The notes below the pieces were generated by a model that saw nothing but the letters and a program-made list of their open reading frames with translations, searched no databases and had not been told where the DNA came from. From the NCBI GenBank assembly GCA_963711215.1, contig CAVQDH010000003.1, positions 620,001 through 684,000 of the forward strand: DNA of 64,000 nucleotides, written 5' to 3'. Of the stretch, positions 36,164-44,230 are shown piece after piece. The stretch's first letter is position 1; every line of letters begins with the position of its first letter. A program made the translations under genes and the position numbers. The stretch is from WHUA01 sp963711215. Its GTDB lineage: Bacteria > Pseudomonadota > Alphaproteobacteria > UBA8366.

Positions 36164-36253
36164 CGTGGATGCGCGGAACAAGTTCGCGCATGACGTTTCT
36201 GATTTGTATTCAATAAGTGGCCGTCACTCGCGGACTTGTTCCGCGAGTCCATG
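36164..36253. repeat. paired inverted REP elements, copy 2
   Basis: Inverted palindromic units at 36164-36195 and 36222-36253 flank a 26-base A+T-rich spacer. Stem arms of the first unit read TGCGCG rather than TTGCCGG, again with compensating bases. Confidence 0.85.
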
Positions 36254-36306
36254 CGGCACCGATGATGGGACTGCCACGGGGCCTTCGGCGGTGCTACACT
36301 CCGCGC

Positions 36307-37134
36307 ATGGCCATCGTCACCGAAAGCACGACGCGCACGCAGGATCCCGCCGCCCGCGGCCGGGCCGAGGCGCGCTCCATTCGCGCCCGCATCCGCGCGG
36401 GCGAGCATGACCGGGACACCACCGGCCTGGCGCCCGGCATGGTGCAGGCCAACCTGATGATTCTCCCGGCCGCCTGGGCCGAGGATTTCCGCCGCTTCTG
36501 CGAGCTCAACCCGAAGCCCTGTCCGCTGCTCGCGATGACCGAGCCCGGCGACCCGTCGCTGCCGGGGCTGGGCGAGGGGATCGACCTACGCACCGACCTG
36601 CCGCGCTACTACGTCTACCGCGACGGCAAGCGGAGCGACGAGGTGACCGATCTCATGGATCTGTGGCAGGACGACTTCGTCGGCTTCGCGCTCGGCTGCT
36701 CCTTCTCCTTCGAGACGGCGCTGATCGAGGCGGGCGTGCCCCTGCGCCACCAGGAGATCGGCATGACCGTGCCGATGTACCGTACCAACATCGAGACCAC
36801 GCCGTCCGGGCCGTTCCGAGGGCCGATGGTCGTCTCGATGCGCCCCTTCGCGCCAGCCGATGCGATCCAGGCGATCGCCGTGACCGCGCGCTGCAACAAG
36901 GTGCACGGCGCGCCGGTCCATTTCGGCGACCCGGCGGCGATCGGCATTGCCGACATCGACGCGCCGTCCTGGGAAAAGCCGCTGCCGATCCGCCCGGGCG
37001 AGGTGCCGCTGTTCTGGGCCTGCGGCGTGACCCCGCAGGTGGTGGTCGAGGCGGCGCGCCCGCCGATCGCCATCAGCCACAAGCCGGGGCACATGCTGAT
37101 CACCGACCTGCTGAACGCGGATCTTGCCGATTGA
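36307..37134 (+). CDS. DUF1445 hydro-lyase (D-glutamate cyclase-like)
   Basis: Putative hydro-lyase of the DUF1445/YcsI family, 275 residues; mammalian relatives act as D-glutamate cyclase. Family motifs are GLAPGMVQANLMILP, FCELNPKPCPLLAMTEPGD, ALGCSFSFETALIEAGVPLR, MVVSMRP and the C-terminal FWACGVTPQ followed by HKPGHMLITD. ATG 36307 is used; the frame runs open upstream through the repeat but is not coding. Substrate in bacteria is not established. Confidence 0.88.
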   Translation: MAIVTESTTRTQDPAARGRAEARSIRARIRAGEHDRDTTGLAPGMVQANLMILPAAWAEDFRRFCELNPKPCPLLAMTEPGDPSLPGLGEGIDLRTDLPRYYVYRDGKRSDEVTDLMDLWQDDFVGFALGCSFSFETALIEAGVPLRHQEIGMTVPMYRTNIETTPSGPFRGPMVVSMRPFAPADAIQAIAVTARCNKVHGAPVHFGDPAAIGIADIDAPSWEKPLPIRPGEVPLFWACGVTPQVVVEAARPPIAISHKPGHMLITDLLNADLAD

Positions 37135-37180
37135 GGCGATTCGCTGCTCGGACAGAGATTAGCGGGTCGTGAGGCCCGTC

Positions 37181-37270
37181 CGCGGATTGCCGGATCAAGT
37201 CCGGCAATGACGATTGTGCATTGATTTTAAAGAAAGATCGTCACTCGCGGACTTGATCCGCGAGTCCGTC
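37181..37270. repeat. paired inverted REP elements, copy 3
   Basis: Units at 37181-37212 and 37239-37270 around a 26-base A+T-rich spacer, between convergent genes. The stems match copy 1 almost exactly. Confidence 0.85.
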
Positions 37271-37304
37271 GGCGCCGACCATATGAAAAGCGGGAACGCC
37301 GCTC

Positions 37305-37961
37305 CTACTGCGCCCAGGCGTTGGTCATGCCCACATTCGGTGCGTAGCGGTAGTGGTGGTCGAGCGTCTTGCCGGTCCAGCCGTTGAACTCGATGCTTTC
37401 CAGCTCGTTCCGGTCGTTGAGCGCGATCGCGGTGATCTCGATCGCGCTGTCCGCGCAGGTCCGCCGGACCGCCAGCCCCCAGCCGCGGCCGGCGGGGAAG
37501 GCGCAGCGGCCCTGCCGGAAGACGTGCCGCCCCCGGCTGTCGTAGACCCGGCCGATGCCCTTGGCGTGGCAGGTGAAATACTGTGCCTCGGAGCCGTCGG
37601 CCTTCGCCTCCGACCAGACCGTCTCGGTGACGCCGGTCTTCGGGTTCTTCCAGCGCTTCGGCCCGGCGATGCGGGCGCCGTTCGCGGGGACGGTCGCGCT
37701 GGCCGCGTGCATGCAGGCCTCGGCCTTCGAGCCGTCCCATTTCGCCCCGGTCCAGAGCTGGTAGGGAATGTAGAGCGTCGACGTAGAACAGTCGTACAGG
37801 TTCTTGATATTCCACGGATCGTCGCTCTTGGCTGACTCGGTGCAGGCGATCGCGTGGAGCTGGCTCTCGGTCGCGCCGGTGAACTGGGTGCCGGTGGCGA
37901 AACGGCCCGCGACGCCCATCGCGGCGACGAGGACACAGAGGGCTATGGCATGGGTGTTCAT
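37305..37961 (-). CDS. secreted cysteine-rich hypothetical protein
   Basis: Protein of 218 residues with an N-terminal hydrophobic segment (residues 5-22, MNTHAIALCVLVAAMGVAG) that could be an uncleaved signal-anchor or signal peptide. The rest is soluble and has seven Cys (for example in HAIACTESA, NLYDCSTST, EACMHAA, FTCHAKG, GRCAFPAG, RRTCADSA), suggesting periplasmic disulfides. The pattern of short paired blocks looks like a small repeated fold. No family recognised. It is isolated, convergent with the DUF1445 gene across the repeat. Confidence 0.7.
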   Translation of the reverse strand: MNTHAIALCVLVAAMGVAGRFATGTQFTGATESQLHAIACTESAKSDDPWNIKNLYDCSTSTLYIPYQLWTGAKWDGSKAEACMHAASATVPANGARIAGPKRWKNPKTGVTETVWSEAKADGSEAQYFTCHAKGIGRVYDSRGRHVFRQGRCAFPAGRGWGLAVRRTCADSAIEITAIALNDRNELESIEFNGWTGKTLDHHYRYAPNVGMTNAWAQ

Positions 37962-38160
37962 GGACGAAAGCGCTGCTCGGCTTGCGCGCCGGCGGGGGAG
38001 AGTCCCGCCGCGCCGGCTGCGCTGTTCTTGTACGGCGGGCACCCTAGCAGGACTTTCTTAATACCGGGTTAGGAGCGGGTTAACGGGCGTGGCGTGGAAA
38101 GGCGGCGCGGCGAAAAATCTGGTAAGATGTCGCCGACGCATCCGATCGAAGGGGACGCCG

Positions 38161-38670
38161 ATGACCGCGATGAAGCCTGCAATCCGGGGTCTGCATCACG
38201 CCGCTTATCGCTGCCGCGATTCCGAGGAAACCCGTCATTTCTACGAGGATTTTCTTGGCCTGCCGCTGGCCGAGGCCTTCGAGATCGACACCGGCCGGGC
38301 GGGCATGCCCGCGAACGTGCTGCACAGCTTCTACCGGCTCGGCGACGGCTCCTTCATCGCCTTCTTCGAAGCGCCGGATGCCGATTTCGACTTCAAGGAC
38401 CAGCACGACTTCGACCTGCATATCGCGCTCGAGGTCGACATGGACACGCTGCACCAGATGTTCGCGCGCGGCCGCACCAAGGGGATCGAGACGCGCGGCA
38501 TCGCCGACCACGGCTTCGTCCACTCGATCTATTTCCGCGACCCGAACGGCTATGTCCTGGAGCTGACCGCGAAGACCGACGCCCCCCAGCCCGACGACGG
38601 CGCGCCCTCGCTCGAGAAGGCGCATGCCGCGCTGCACGCCTGGCAGGCGAAGAAGCAGCGGAAGGGGTAG
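38161..38670 (+). CDS. VOC (glyoxalase/extradiol-type) family protein
   Basis: Vicinal-oxygen-chelate protein of 169 residues. Metal-ligand candidates are the His in GLHHAAYRC, the His in FDLHIALEV and the Glu in YVLELTAK, the usual H/H/E arrangement. AAGGGG precedes ATG 38161. Such proteins are lyases, dioxygenases or resistance proteins. The nearby Rieske ferredoxin and reductase could hint at an aromatic role, but this is weak. Confidence 0.82.
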   Translation: MTAMKPAIRGLHHAAYRCRDSEETRHFYEDFLGLPLAEAFEIDTGRAGMPANVLHSFYRLGDGSFIAFFEAPDADFDFKDQHDFDLHIALEVDMDTLHQMFARGRTKGIETRGIADHGFVHSIYFRDPNGYVLELTAKTDAPQPDDGAPSLEKAHAALHAWQAKKQRKG

Positions 38671-38701
38671 GGGGCGGGGGCTGTCCCTCGGAAGGACTCA
38701 T

Positions 38702-38780
38702 GCTTCGACAAGCTCAGCATGAGGCTTTTGTTGTTGGCTGGTACTCTCGATCCTCATCCTGAGCCTGTCGAAGGATGAGG
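38702..38780. repeat. CTTCGACA-type inverted repeat pair, locus 1
   Basis: Left arm GCTTCGACAAGCTCAGCATG (from 38702) and right arm CATCCTGAGCCTGTCGAAGG (within 38752-38780) are imperfect inverted copies around a 27-base spacer, between convergent genes. The same pair recurs at 55671-55750 and 56845-56926. Confidence 0.85.
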
Positions 38781-38805
38781 ATGGCACGGACGCTCCGCCG
38801 ATGCC

Positions 38806-40026
38806 CTACCGCGCCAAGTCCCGCATCGACACGCCCGTATCCGCCAGCGCGGCCGGATCGACCTCCTTGCCGGACTGCAGCAGGCGGCGGGCGAAGCGCA
38901 TGTCGCGCGGCTGGTTGACGCTCATCGCGCCGACGATCCGGCCGCCCTCGAGCTGGAAGATCATGTAGTCGGCGCCGTTTATGTCGCCGCGGAACACGAC
39001 CGTGTCCCAGCGCTCGGGTAACCCCGCGATCTCGAGCTTGGCGTCGAACTGGTCGGACCATAGCCACGGCACCTCGGCATAGGGCGTCTCCTCGCCGCAC
39101 ATCACGCGCGCGGCGGCGATCGCCTGGTTTTGCGCGTTCTGCCAGGACTCGAGCCGGATGGGACGGCGGTAGAGCGGGCTGAAATGGCTGGTCACGTCGC
39201 CGGCCGCGAAGATGTCCGCGACCGAGGTGCGGCAGTATTCGTCGACGACGATGCCGTTCGCCACGGCGATGCCCGCGGCTTCCGCCAACGCGGTGTCGGG
39301 CACGATGCCGACCCCGACCACGACGAGGTCGGCCGCCAGCGTCTCGCCCGTGCTGGTGACGACGCGCTCGACGTCGCCCGTGCCTTCCAGCCGCTCGACG
39401 CCGGTATTCAGCCGCACATCGACGCCGTGGCCGCGGTGGAGCGCCAGGAAGGTCGCGGAGACCTCCGGCAGCACGGCGCGGGCCATCAGCCGGTCCGCCA
39501 GCTCGACCACCGTGACGTCGCAGCCGCGCAGCCGCGCGCTCGCGGCCGTCTCGAGGCCGATGAAGCCGCCGCCGATGACGACGACCTTGCGGCCCGGCGC
39601 GAGAAGCGCGTCGATGGCGCGGCTGTCGTCGAGGGTGCGCAGGTAGAGGACGTTGCCCAGATCGGCGCCCGGCACGCGCAGGCGCCGCACCGCGCCGCCC
39701 ATGGTCAGCAGCAGCTTGTCGTAGGGCTCGCGCGTGCCGTCGGCGAGCGTGACTGTGCGGGCCGCCGGGTCGATCGCGGTCGCGGCCACGCCGAGGCGGC
39801 ACTCGATCCGCTTCTCCTGCCAGAACGCGGCCGGCCGCATCGGGCCGAACATCTCGGCCTTGCCCTGCAGCAGCTCCTTCGACAACGGCGGGCGCTCGTA
39901 GGGCAGGTGCGGCTCGTCGCCGATCAGCAGAATGCGCCCCTCGAAGCCCAGCGCGCGCATCGCTTCCGCGGCACGCCCGCCGGCATGCCCGGCGCCGATC
40001 ACGACGAAGCGGGGGGATTGGGTCAT
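38806..40026 (-). CDS. FAD/NAD-dependent ferredoxin reductase
   Basis: Pyridine-nucleotide-disulfide-family reductase of 406 residues, of the rhodocoxin/putidaredoxin reductase type. FAD site VVIGAGHAGGRAAEAMR (about 8-24), NAD site KVVVIGGGFIGLETAASA (about 146-163) and the second FAD motif DIFAAGDVTSHF are clear. It passes electrons from NADH to a [2Fe-2S] protein, most likely the Rieske ferredoxin encoded 218 bases upstream on the same strand. No terminal oxygenase or P450 is in the window. Confidence 0.88.
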   Translation of the reverse strand: MTQSPRFVVIGAGHAGGRAAEAMRALGFEGRILLIGDEPHLPYERPPLSKELLQGKAEMFGPMRPAAFWQEKRIECRLGVAATAIDPAARTVTLADGTREPYDKLLLTMGGAVRRLRVPGADLGNVLYLRTLDDSRAIDALLAPGRKVVVIGGGFIGLETAASARLRGCDVTVVELADRLMARAVLPEVSATFLALHRGHGVDVRLNTGVERLEGTGDVERVVTSTGETLAADLVVVGVGIVPDTALAEAAGIAVANGIVVDEYCRTSVADIFAAGDVTSHFSPLYRRPIRLESWQNAQNQAIAAARVMCGEETPYAEVPWLWSDQFDAKLEIAGLPERWDTVVFRGDINGADYMIFQLEGGRIVGAMSVNQPRDMRFARRLLQSGKEVDPAALADTGVSMRDLAR

Positions 40027-40067
40027 GGGGTCTTAAAAGCTTGCATGGGCCAGCCTTTTCTCCCTCC

Positions 40068-40116
40068 CCCCTACGTGGGGGAGGGTCGGGGTGGGGGGAT
40101 GCGAGCAGACTCTTTA
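40068..40116. repeat. C-run/G-run inverted repeat
   Basis: TCTCCCTCCCCCCTACGTGG followed by GGGAGGGTCGGGGTGGGG forms a strong C-run/G-run hairpin after the reductase start. It is followed by further pieces of the same kind (CCCCCCACC, TCCTCCCCC) up to the hairpin at 40185. A shorter relative (CTCCCTCCCCC with AAGGGGGGAG) flanks the hairpin at 17204. Confidence 0.6.
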
Positions 40117-40184
40117 GCGGGCTGACCCCCCACCTAAATCCTCCCCCAGGCGGCCGATGTCAACCGGCCGCCGATTTTGGAAAA

Positions 40185-40210
40185 GCGGCGCGCGGCGACA
40201 CGCGCGCCGC
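40185..40210. repeat. GC-rich hairpin repeat, copy 2
   Basis: Identical ten-base arms and loop (GCGACA) to the hairpin at 17204-17229, followed here by AAGGGTGGAGGACTTT. It separates the Rieske gene from the reductase gene. Confidence 0.75.
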
Positions 40211-40244
40211 AAGGGTGGAGGACTTTAAAGGTGTATGGCGTAAC

Positions 40245-40559
40245 CTAGACCTTCACGAAGATCTTGCCGTTCTCGACCTTGACCTCGTAAGTCGCCAGCG
40301 GGTCGACCACGGGCGGGCACAGCACCGCGCCGGTCCGGATGTCGAACTTGCCGTCGTGCAGCGGGCATTCGATGACATTGCCTTCCTGAATGCCGTCGCA
40401 CATGGACGCCATGGCGTGGGTGCAGATGTTGCTCGTCGCGAAGAACTCGCCGCCGACGTTGAACAGCGCGATCTCGTCGCTGCCGACATACACCCGGACC
40501 GGCTCTTCCTCGACCACCCCGTCCGCGTCCGCCACTTCATGCCAAATTCCGTCGCTCAC
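40245..40559 (-). CDS. Rieske [2Fe-2S] ferredoxin
   Basis: Rieske-type ferredoxin of 104 residues, the usual length for the ferredoxin of bacterial oxygenase systems. Cluster ligands are in ICTHAMASM (C-x-H) and ECPLHDGKFD (C-x2-H), 17 residues apart. GTG 40559 is chosen, with GGA upstream; an extension to 40607 is less likely. The ferredoxin reductase is the next gene downstream, making an electron-transfer pair. The partner oxygenase must be elsewhere. Confidence 0.9.
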   Translation of the reverse strand: MSDGIWHEVADADGVVEEEPVRVYVGSDEIALFNVGGEFFATSNICTHAMASMCDGIQEGNVIECPLHDGKFDIRTGAVLCPPVVDPLATYEVKVENGKIFVKV

Positions 40560-40739
40560 TGATCCGTCCCACCCTGGTTTCCGTTTTTGCCGAAAAAAAC
40601 CGACCATTCCGGTCGGAGAATAGGCCCGGTCTTATATAGATTTCGCGCCGAGCCGTCTCCAGTGTAATTTGACGATGTCGGGTGTGCAAAACGGCCCGAT
40701 CGCAGGGCCATTCCGTTCACAGCACGCCGCACCGTCCCC

Positions 40740-41501
40740 ATGTCCTTCGAAACCTTCGAGCCGACCGTCGGAATCCTGCTTTACATCGCCCTGGTCTATC
40801 TTGCGGCGGGGGTGGTGAAGGGCGTGCTCGGCATCGGCATGCCGCTGGTCTCCCTGCCGTTGCTGGCGGGCGTGGTCGGCCCGATCACGGCGATGGCGCT
40901 GCTCGCGGTCCCGACCATCCTGATCAACTTCTGGCAGACCTTCCAGAGCGGCTACATGGGCGGCGCGCTCAAGCGTTTCTGGGTGGCCTATCCGCTGCTG
41001 ATCGGCGGCGTCATCATCGGCGTCAACTTTCTCACCCGGTTGCCGCGCGGCGGCGTGTTCATCCTGGTCGGGTCCGTCGTCATCCTGATCTCGATCTCGC
41101 AGATCCTGCCGTTCAACCTGACCCTGCCGCGGCGGACGGAGCGCTGGATCACGCCCGCGGTCGGCATCGTCTCGGGCCTGCTCGGCGGGGTGTCGAGCTT
41201 CCTCGGGCCGCTGATGGCGATGTATCTGATCGCGCTGCGCGTGACCAAGGATCAGTTCGTCGGCTCGATCGCGCTGTTCTACCTGATCGCGGCCGTGCCG
41301 TTCTTCATCGGCCTCGCGACCACGGGGCATCTGGGCTGGCGGGAGTTTCTCGCCTCCTGCGGGGCCTGCCTGATGATCTGGCTCGGCGTGCTGATCGGGC
41401 AGCGGCTGCGGGCCCGCGCCTCGGCCGAGCTGTTCCGCCGGCTCGTGCTGGCGGTCCTGATCGTCGTCGGCGCCAACATGATCCGCAAGGGGCTGATGTG
41501 A
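40740..41501 (+). CDS. TauE/SafE-family (TSUP) permease 1
   Basis: Eight-helix TSUP permease of 253 residues. The duplicated family motif is seen as VVKGVLGIGMPLVSLPLLAG near residue 26 and VSGLLGGVSSFLGPLMAMYL near residue 142. TSUP proteins export or import sulfite, sulfoacetate and related organosulfur or carboxylate anions. A homologue starts 20 bases downstream. Divergent from the Rieske gene. Confidence 0.88.
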   Translation: MSFETFEPTVGILLYIALVYLAAGVVKGVLGIGMPLVSLPLLAGVVGPITAMALLAVPTILINFWQTFQSGYMGGALKRFWVAYPLLIGGVIIGVNFLTRLPRGGVFILVGSVVILISISQILPFNLTLPRRTERWITPAVGIVSGLLGGVSSFLGPLMAMYLIALRVTKDQFVGSIALFYLIAAVPFFIGLATTGHLGWREFLASCGACLMIWLGVLIGQRLRARASAELFRRLVLAVLIVVGANMIRKGLM

Positions 41502-41520
41502 GGGCGCGCGCGCTTCGGTA

Positions 41521-42267
41521 ATGCCCGATCTCACGCCCTTCACGGTCCTGATGATCACCGTGGCGTATCTCTGCGCCGGCACGGTCAAGGGCACGATCGG
41601 CGCCGGGCTGCCGCTCGTATCCATTCCCATCCTGGCGCAGGTGATCGAGCCGGCGACGGCGGTCTCGCTCACCATCGTGCCGGTGATCCTGACCAATGTC
41701 TGGCAGGCGCTGCATGGCGGGCATTACCGTGAGGTGCTGCGCCGCTTCTGGCCCTTTCTCGTCTGTCTCGTGGCGGGCGTGTTCGCCGGCGCGCATATCC
41801 TGGCGACCGCCGACCCGCGGACGACGAAGGTCGTGCTCGGCTCGATCGTCGCCGCGATCAGCCTGGTCCAGCTCATCGGCGGCGGCATCACCGTGCCGGA
41901 ACGGGTGCAGCCCTGGCTCAACCCCGTGTTCGGCGCGGCGTCCGGCGTGTTCGGCGGCATGGCCGGTATGATGGTGCCGGCCATCATCTACGGCGCGGCG
42001 CTGCGGCTGCCCAAGAATCTGCTGATCAGCCTGTTCGCGCTGGTCGCGCTCTCGGGCACCGCGCCGCTCTACGTCACGCTGTTCGCCAACGGGGTGCTGC
42101 GCGGGCCGGCGCTTGCGGTATCCGCGGCGGCGATGGTGCCGACCTTCCTCGGCCTGCTCCTGGGCACGAAGCTACGCAACCGCATCTCGCAGCGCGCCTT
42201 CGAGCGGCTGTTGTTCAGTGTCCTGATCGTCATCGGCCTCAACCTGGTGCGCAAGGGGCTGATGTAA
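41521..42267 (+). CDS. TauE/SafE-family (TSUP) permease 2
   Basis: Second TSUP permease, 248 residues, with the same layout (TVKGTIGAGLPLVSIPILAQ, then ASGVFGGMAGMMVPAIIYGA) and the same C-terminal LNLVRKGLM ending as its neighbour (NMIRKGLM). The two are tandem paralogues, possibly a heteromeric transporter. Substrate unknown. Convergent with the HD-domain gene. Confidence 0.88.
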   Translation: MPDLTPFTVLMITVAYLCAGTVKGTIGAGLPLVSIPILAQVIEPATAVSLTIVPVILTNVWQALHGGHYREVLRRFWPFLVCLVAGVFAGAHILATADPRTTKVVLGSIVAAISLVQLIGGGITVPERVQPWLNPVFGAASGVFGGMAGMMVPAIIYGAALRLPKNLLISLFALVALSGTAPLYVTLFANGVLRGPALAVSAAAMVPTFLGLLLGTKLRNRISQRAFERLLFSVLIVIGLNLVRKGLM

Positions 42268-42275
42268 GCCGGGCT

Positions 42276-42860
42276 TCAGCGGGCAAAGGGGGCCAGCTCC
42301 TCGAAGCGCTTGAGGAATTGCGCCTTGATCGAATAGGCGGGGAGCGGGGTCAGGTCGATCTTGGGCAGCCGGGCGTAGCGGCCGAAAAAGCGCTTGCCTT
42401 CCGCTTCCGTGAAGCCGGCGAGCTGGGTCGCTTCCAGATAGGCGGACATGCGGTCGGCCCGCTTGATCAGCTGGGTCACCGCGGCGGGCAGCCGGGCTGG
42501 CAGGCCGAAGCGGATGTGGATCGCCGCGAGCAGCTTGTGCTCGAGCGACTTGTAGTCGAGCCCGACCGCCGCCTTGAACGGCGAGATCAGGTCGCCCACG
42601 ACATATTCCGGCGCGTCGTGCAGCAGCGCGGCGAGGCGCCAGCGCGTCTCGATCTTGCGGTCGATGAAGGCGGCGAGCTGCTCGACCAGGAGCGAGTGCT
42701 GTGCGACCGAGAAGGCCGACCGCCCCGAGGTCTGGCCGTTCCAGCGCGCGACCCGCGCCAGCCCGTGGGCGATGTCCTCGATCTCGATGTCCAGCGGTGT
42801 CGGATCGAGCAGGTCGAGCCGTCGGCCGCTCAGCATGCGTTGCCATGCGCGCGCGGTCAT
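42276..42860 (-). CDS. HD-domain hydrolase (YfbR-like)
   Basis: HD-superfamily phosphohydrolase of 194 residues. Metal ligands are the His in FSVAQHSLLVEQL, the HD pair in LAALLHDAPEYVVGD and the Asp in LIKRADRMSAYLEA. The form resembles YfbR 5-prime-deoxynucleotidase and related alphaproteobacterial proteins. ATG 42860 is taken; an antisense-like extension upstream overlaps the next gene. It follows the small secreted-protein gene by 14 bases on the same strand, forming a likely operon. Confidence 0.84.
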   Translation of the reverse strand: MTARAWQRMLSGRRLDLLDPTPLDIEIEDIAHGLARVARWNGQTSGRSAFSVAQHSLLVEQLAAFIDRKIETRWRLAALLHDAPEYVVGDLISPFKAAVGLDYKSLEHKLLAAIHIRFGLPARLPAAVTQLIKRADRMSAYLEATQLAGFTEAEGKRFFGRYARLPKIDLTPLPAYSIKAQFLKRFEELAPFAR

Positions 42861-42874
42861 GCGGGGCCGCCCGG

Positions 42875-43159
42875 CTAGATCGAGCGGCCCGTTTCGGGCT
42901 GGTCGCCGTCGCCCGGCTTGGGCGGTTGCGGCGTTGCGTTCGGGCGCTTGCGGCGGATGATGATGTCGCCGTTCTCGTTGATCTCCGGCTTCTCGTATTG
43001 CGGGATCTGCTGGATCAGCAGCTCGAGCGCCCGCACCATCTTCGACATGGCGTCCGTGGCAAGGTCGCCCGGCGTCTCCTGGTCCGCGGCCGCGGCCGGC
43101 AGCGCGAGCAGCAGGAAGACGGGAACGGCCAGGATCGATCGGCGGAGCCGGTGGGCCAT
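42875..43159 (-). CDS. small secreted hypothetical protein
   Basis: Periplasmic protein of 94 residues. The signal peptide ends at ALPAAAA (about residue 24); the mature part is SKMVRALELLIQQIPQYEKP, then ENGDIIIRRKRPN and a Pro/Gly-rich tail. Small proteins with this layout are found in many alphaproteobacteria without known function. AAGGA precedes ATG 43159 at nine bases. Forms a probable operon with the HD hydrolase. Confidence 0.75.
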   Translation of the reverse strand: MAHRLRRSILAVPVFLLLALPAAAADQETPGDLATDAMSKMVRALELLIQQIPQYEKPEINENGDIIIRRKRPNATPQPPKPGDGDQPETGRSI

Positions 43160-43209
43160 GGAACAAGCGTCCTTTCGCGGGTAACCTGTCCCTGTCATAT
43201 CGGGAGACG

Positions 43210-43419
43210 CCGCCGCAAATCAACGACCTCACCGAGGACATTCACGACCGGACGCCGGTCATCCTCGATCCCAAGGACTACGAAGGGTTGCTAAACGGTA
43301 CGGCAGGGAAGGATCTGTTGAAGCCGTTCCCCTCGGGGAAGATCAAGCGCTATGCAGTGTCTCGGGCAGTGGGGAACGTGAAGAATACGAGGGCGGAGCT
43401 TATTGAACCCATTGACTGA
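43210..43419 (+). pseudogene. C-terminal fragment of SOS response-associated peptidase (YedK/HMCES)
   Basis: An open segment ending at TGA 43417-43419 matches only the last 70 or so residues of the YedK/HMCES (SRAP) family: the conserved EDIHDRTPVIL block (with the catalytic His), then LLKPFPSGKIKRYAVSR and the closing ELIEPID. The N-terminal two-thirds, with the catalytic Cys2, is absent; upstream is the promoter of the secreted-protein gene. Codons here are less G+C-rich than in the neighbours. The membrane-protein gene on the other strand ends inside it. It is a truncated remnant at the edge of the A+T-rich island. Confidence 0.7.
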
Positions 43420-44155
43420 GCCATGCCCGAATTACATTCGGTTCTTTCTTGGCCTGCCGCACTCGGACACGCTCAATGTCTTGGCCGCGGATAAATTCAA
43501 ATACCTTTTGTTCTGGTTTGTAGACAATTACTCCATCGGACGTTGCTCGCAGTAAAACGATATTTTGAAACGCTCTATTGGTCAACGTGACTATGGTCTG
43601 TGGAGGCAAATGCAAATCTTGATGAAATGCGGCACGCCCAGCAAAATATGCTGCGCCAAATATAGCAACAGCTAAGACTAACATATCCCCCAACCCTGAC
43701 TGTTGCCCCATCTTTGCACGATAATATCGGATATAATAGTAATTGGAAAATCCGGAAATCAACCACAGAATTGAAATGACTTGCATCAGTTCTTCGGGGA
43801 TAATGAAGTAAAATATGGCTATAAGTATCAGTGGGACGTGCCGAAATAAGGGCGATCCGAACCATATGATGCGCGGTTGTTTCTTGGGAGGGCCTTCAAG
43901 GTATGCCTTTACTTGGTCATCGACACGATCTGTGATGTGCGTAAAGATGAAAACGGAGTAGAATGCGAACGTGCCAATAACCCAGAATGCGGCATGTAAA
44001 ATATGATCTGACAATCCAATTAGGAAAAAGAAACGCAAATCAAATTGTGAGAAATATCCCCAATCATAAATCACGCCAATCGACACTCCTAATGCAGTAA
44101 TGAGTGGTAGTGCCGATACGAGTTGACCAAGCGGCCTGTCGATTTCAGCCGACAT
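43400..44155 (-). CDS. multispanning membrane protein, unknown family
   Basis: Membrane protein of 251 residues with about six hydrophobic segments in the first 180 (for example LITALGVSIGVIYDWGYF, FWVIGTFAFYSVFIFTH, LILIAIFYFIIP, VISILWLISGFSNYYYIRYY and MLVLAVAIFGAAYFAG), followed by a soluble C-terminal domain of about 65 residues with alternating beta pattern (NIVLLRATSDGVIVYKPEQK). Base composition is much more A+T-rich than in the flanks and codon use differs, which suggests transfer. No known family recognised. It starts at ATG 44155 and its stop lies within the YedK remnant. Confidence 0.65.
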   Translation of the reverse strand: MSAEIDRPLGQLVSALPLITALGVSIGVIYDWGYFSQFDLRFFFLIGLSDHILHAAFWVIGTFAFYSVFIFTHITDRVDDQVKAYLEGPPKKQPRIIWFGSPLFRHVPLILIAIFYFIIPEELMQVISILWLISGFSNYYYIRYYRAKMGQQSGLGDMLVLAVAIFGAAYFAGRAAFHQDLHLPPQTIVTLTNRAFQNIVLLRATSDGVIVYKPEQKVFEFIRGQDIERVRVRQAKKEPNVIRAWLSQWVQ

Positions 44156-44230
44156 AAAGCTTCTCTTTCGATCTCATTCGCTCAAATCACGGATTCCAGT
44201 AGAGCAATATTACTGCTGGATGTGCTAACT

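Noticed and set aside
36165..36306. Upstream extension of the DUF1445 protein through the repeat
   Set aside because: The extension translates REP sequence, a common false gene start in genomes with these repeats.
17170..40230. CRISPR-like repeats
   Set aside because: The short GC palindromes are scattered single copies without regular spacers.
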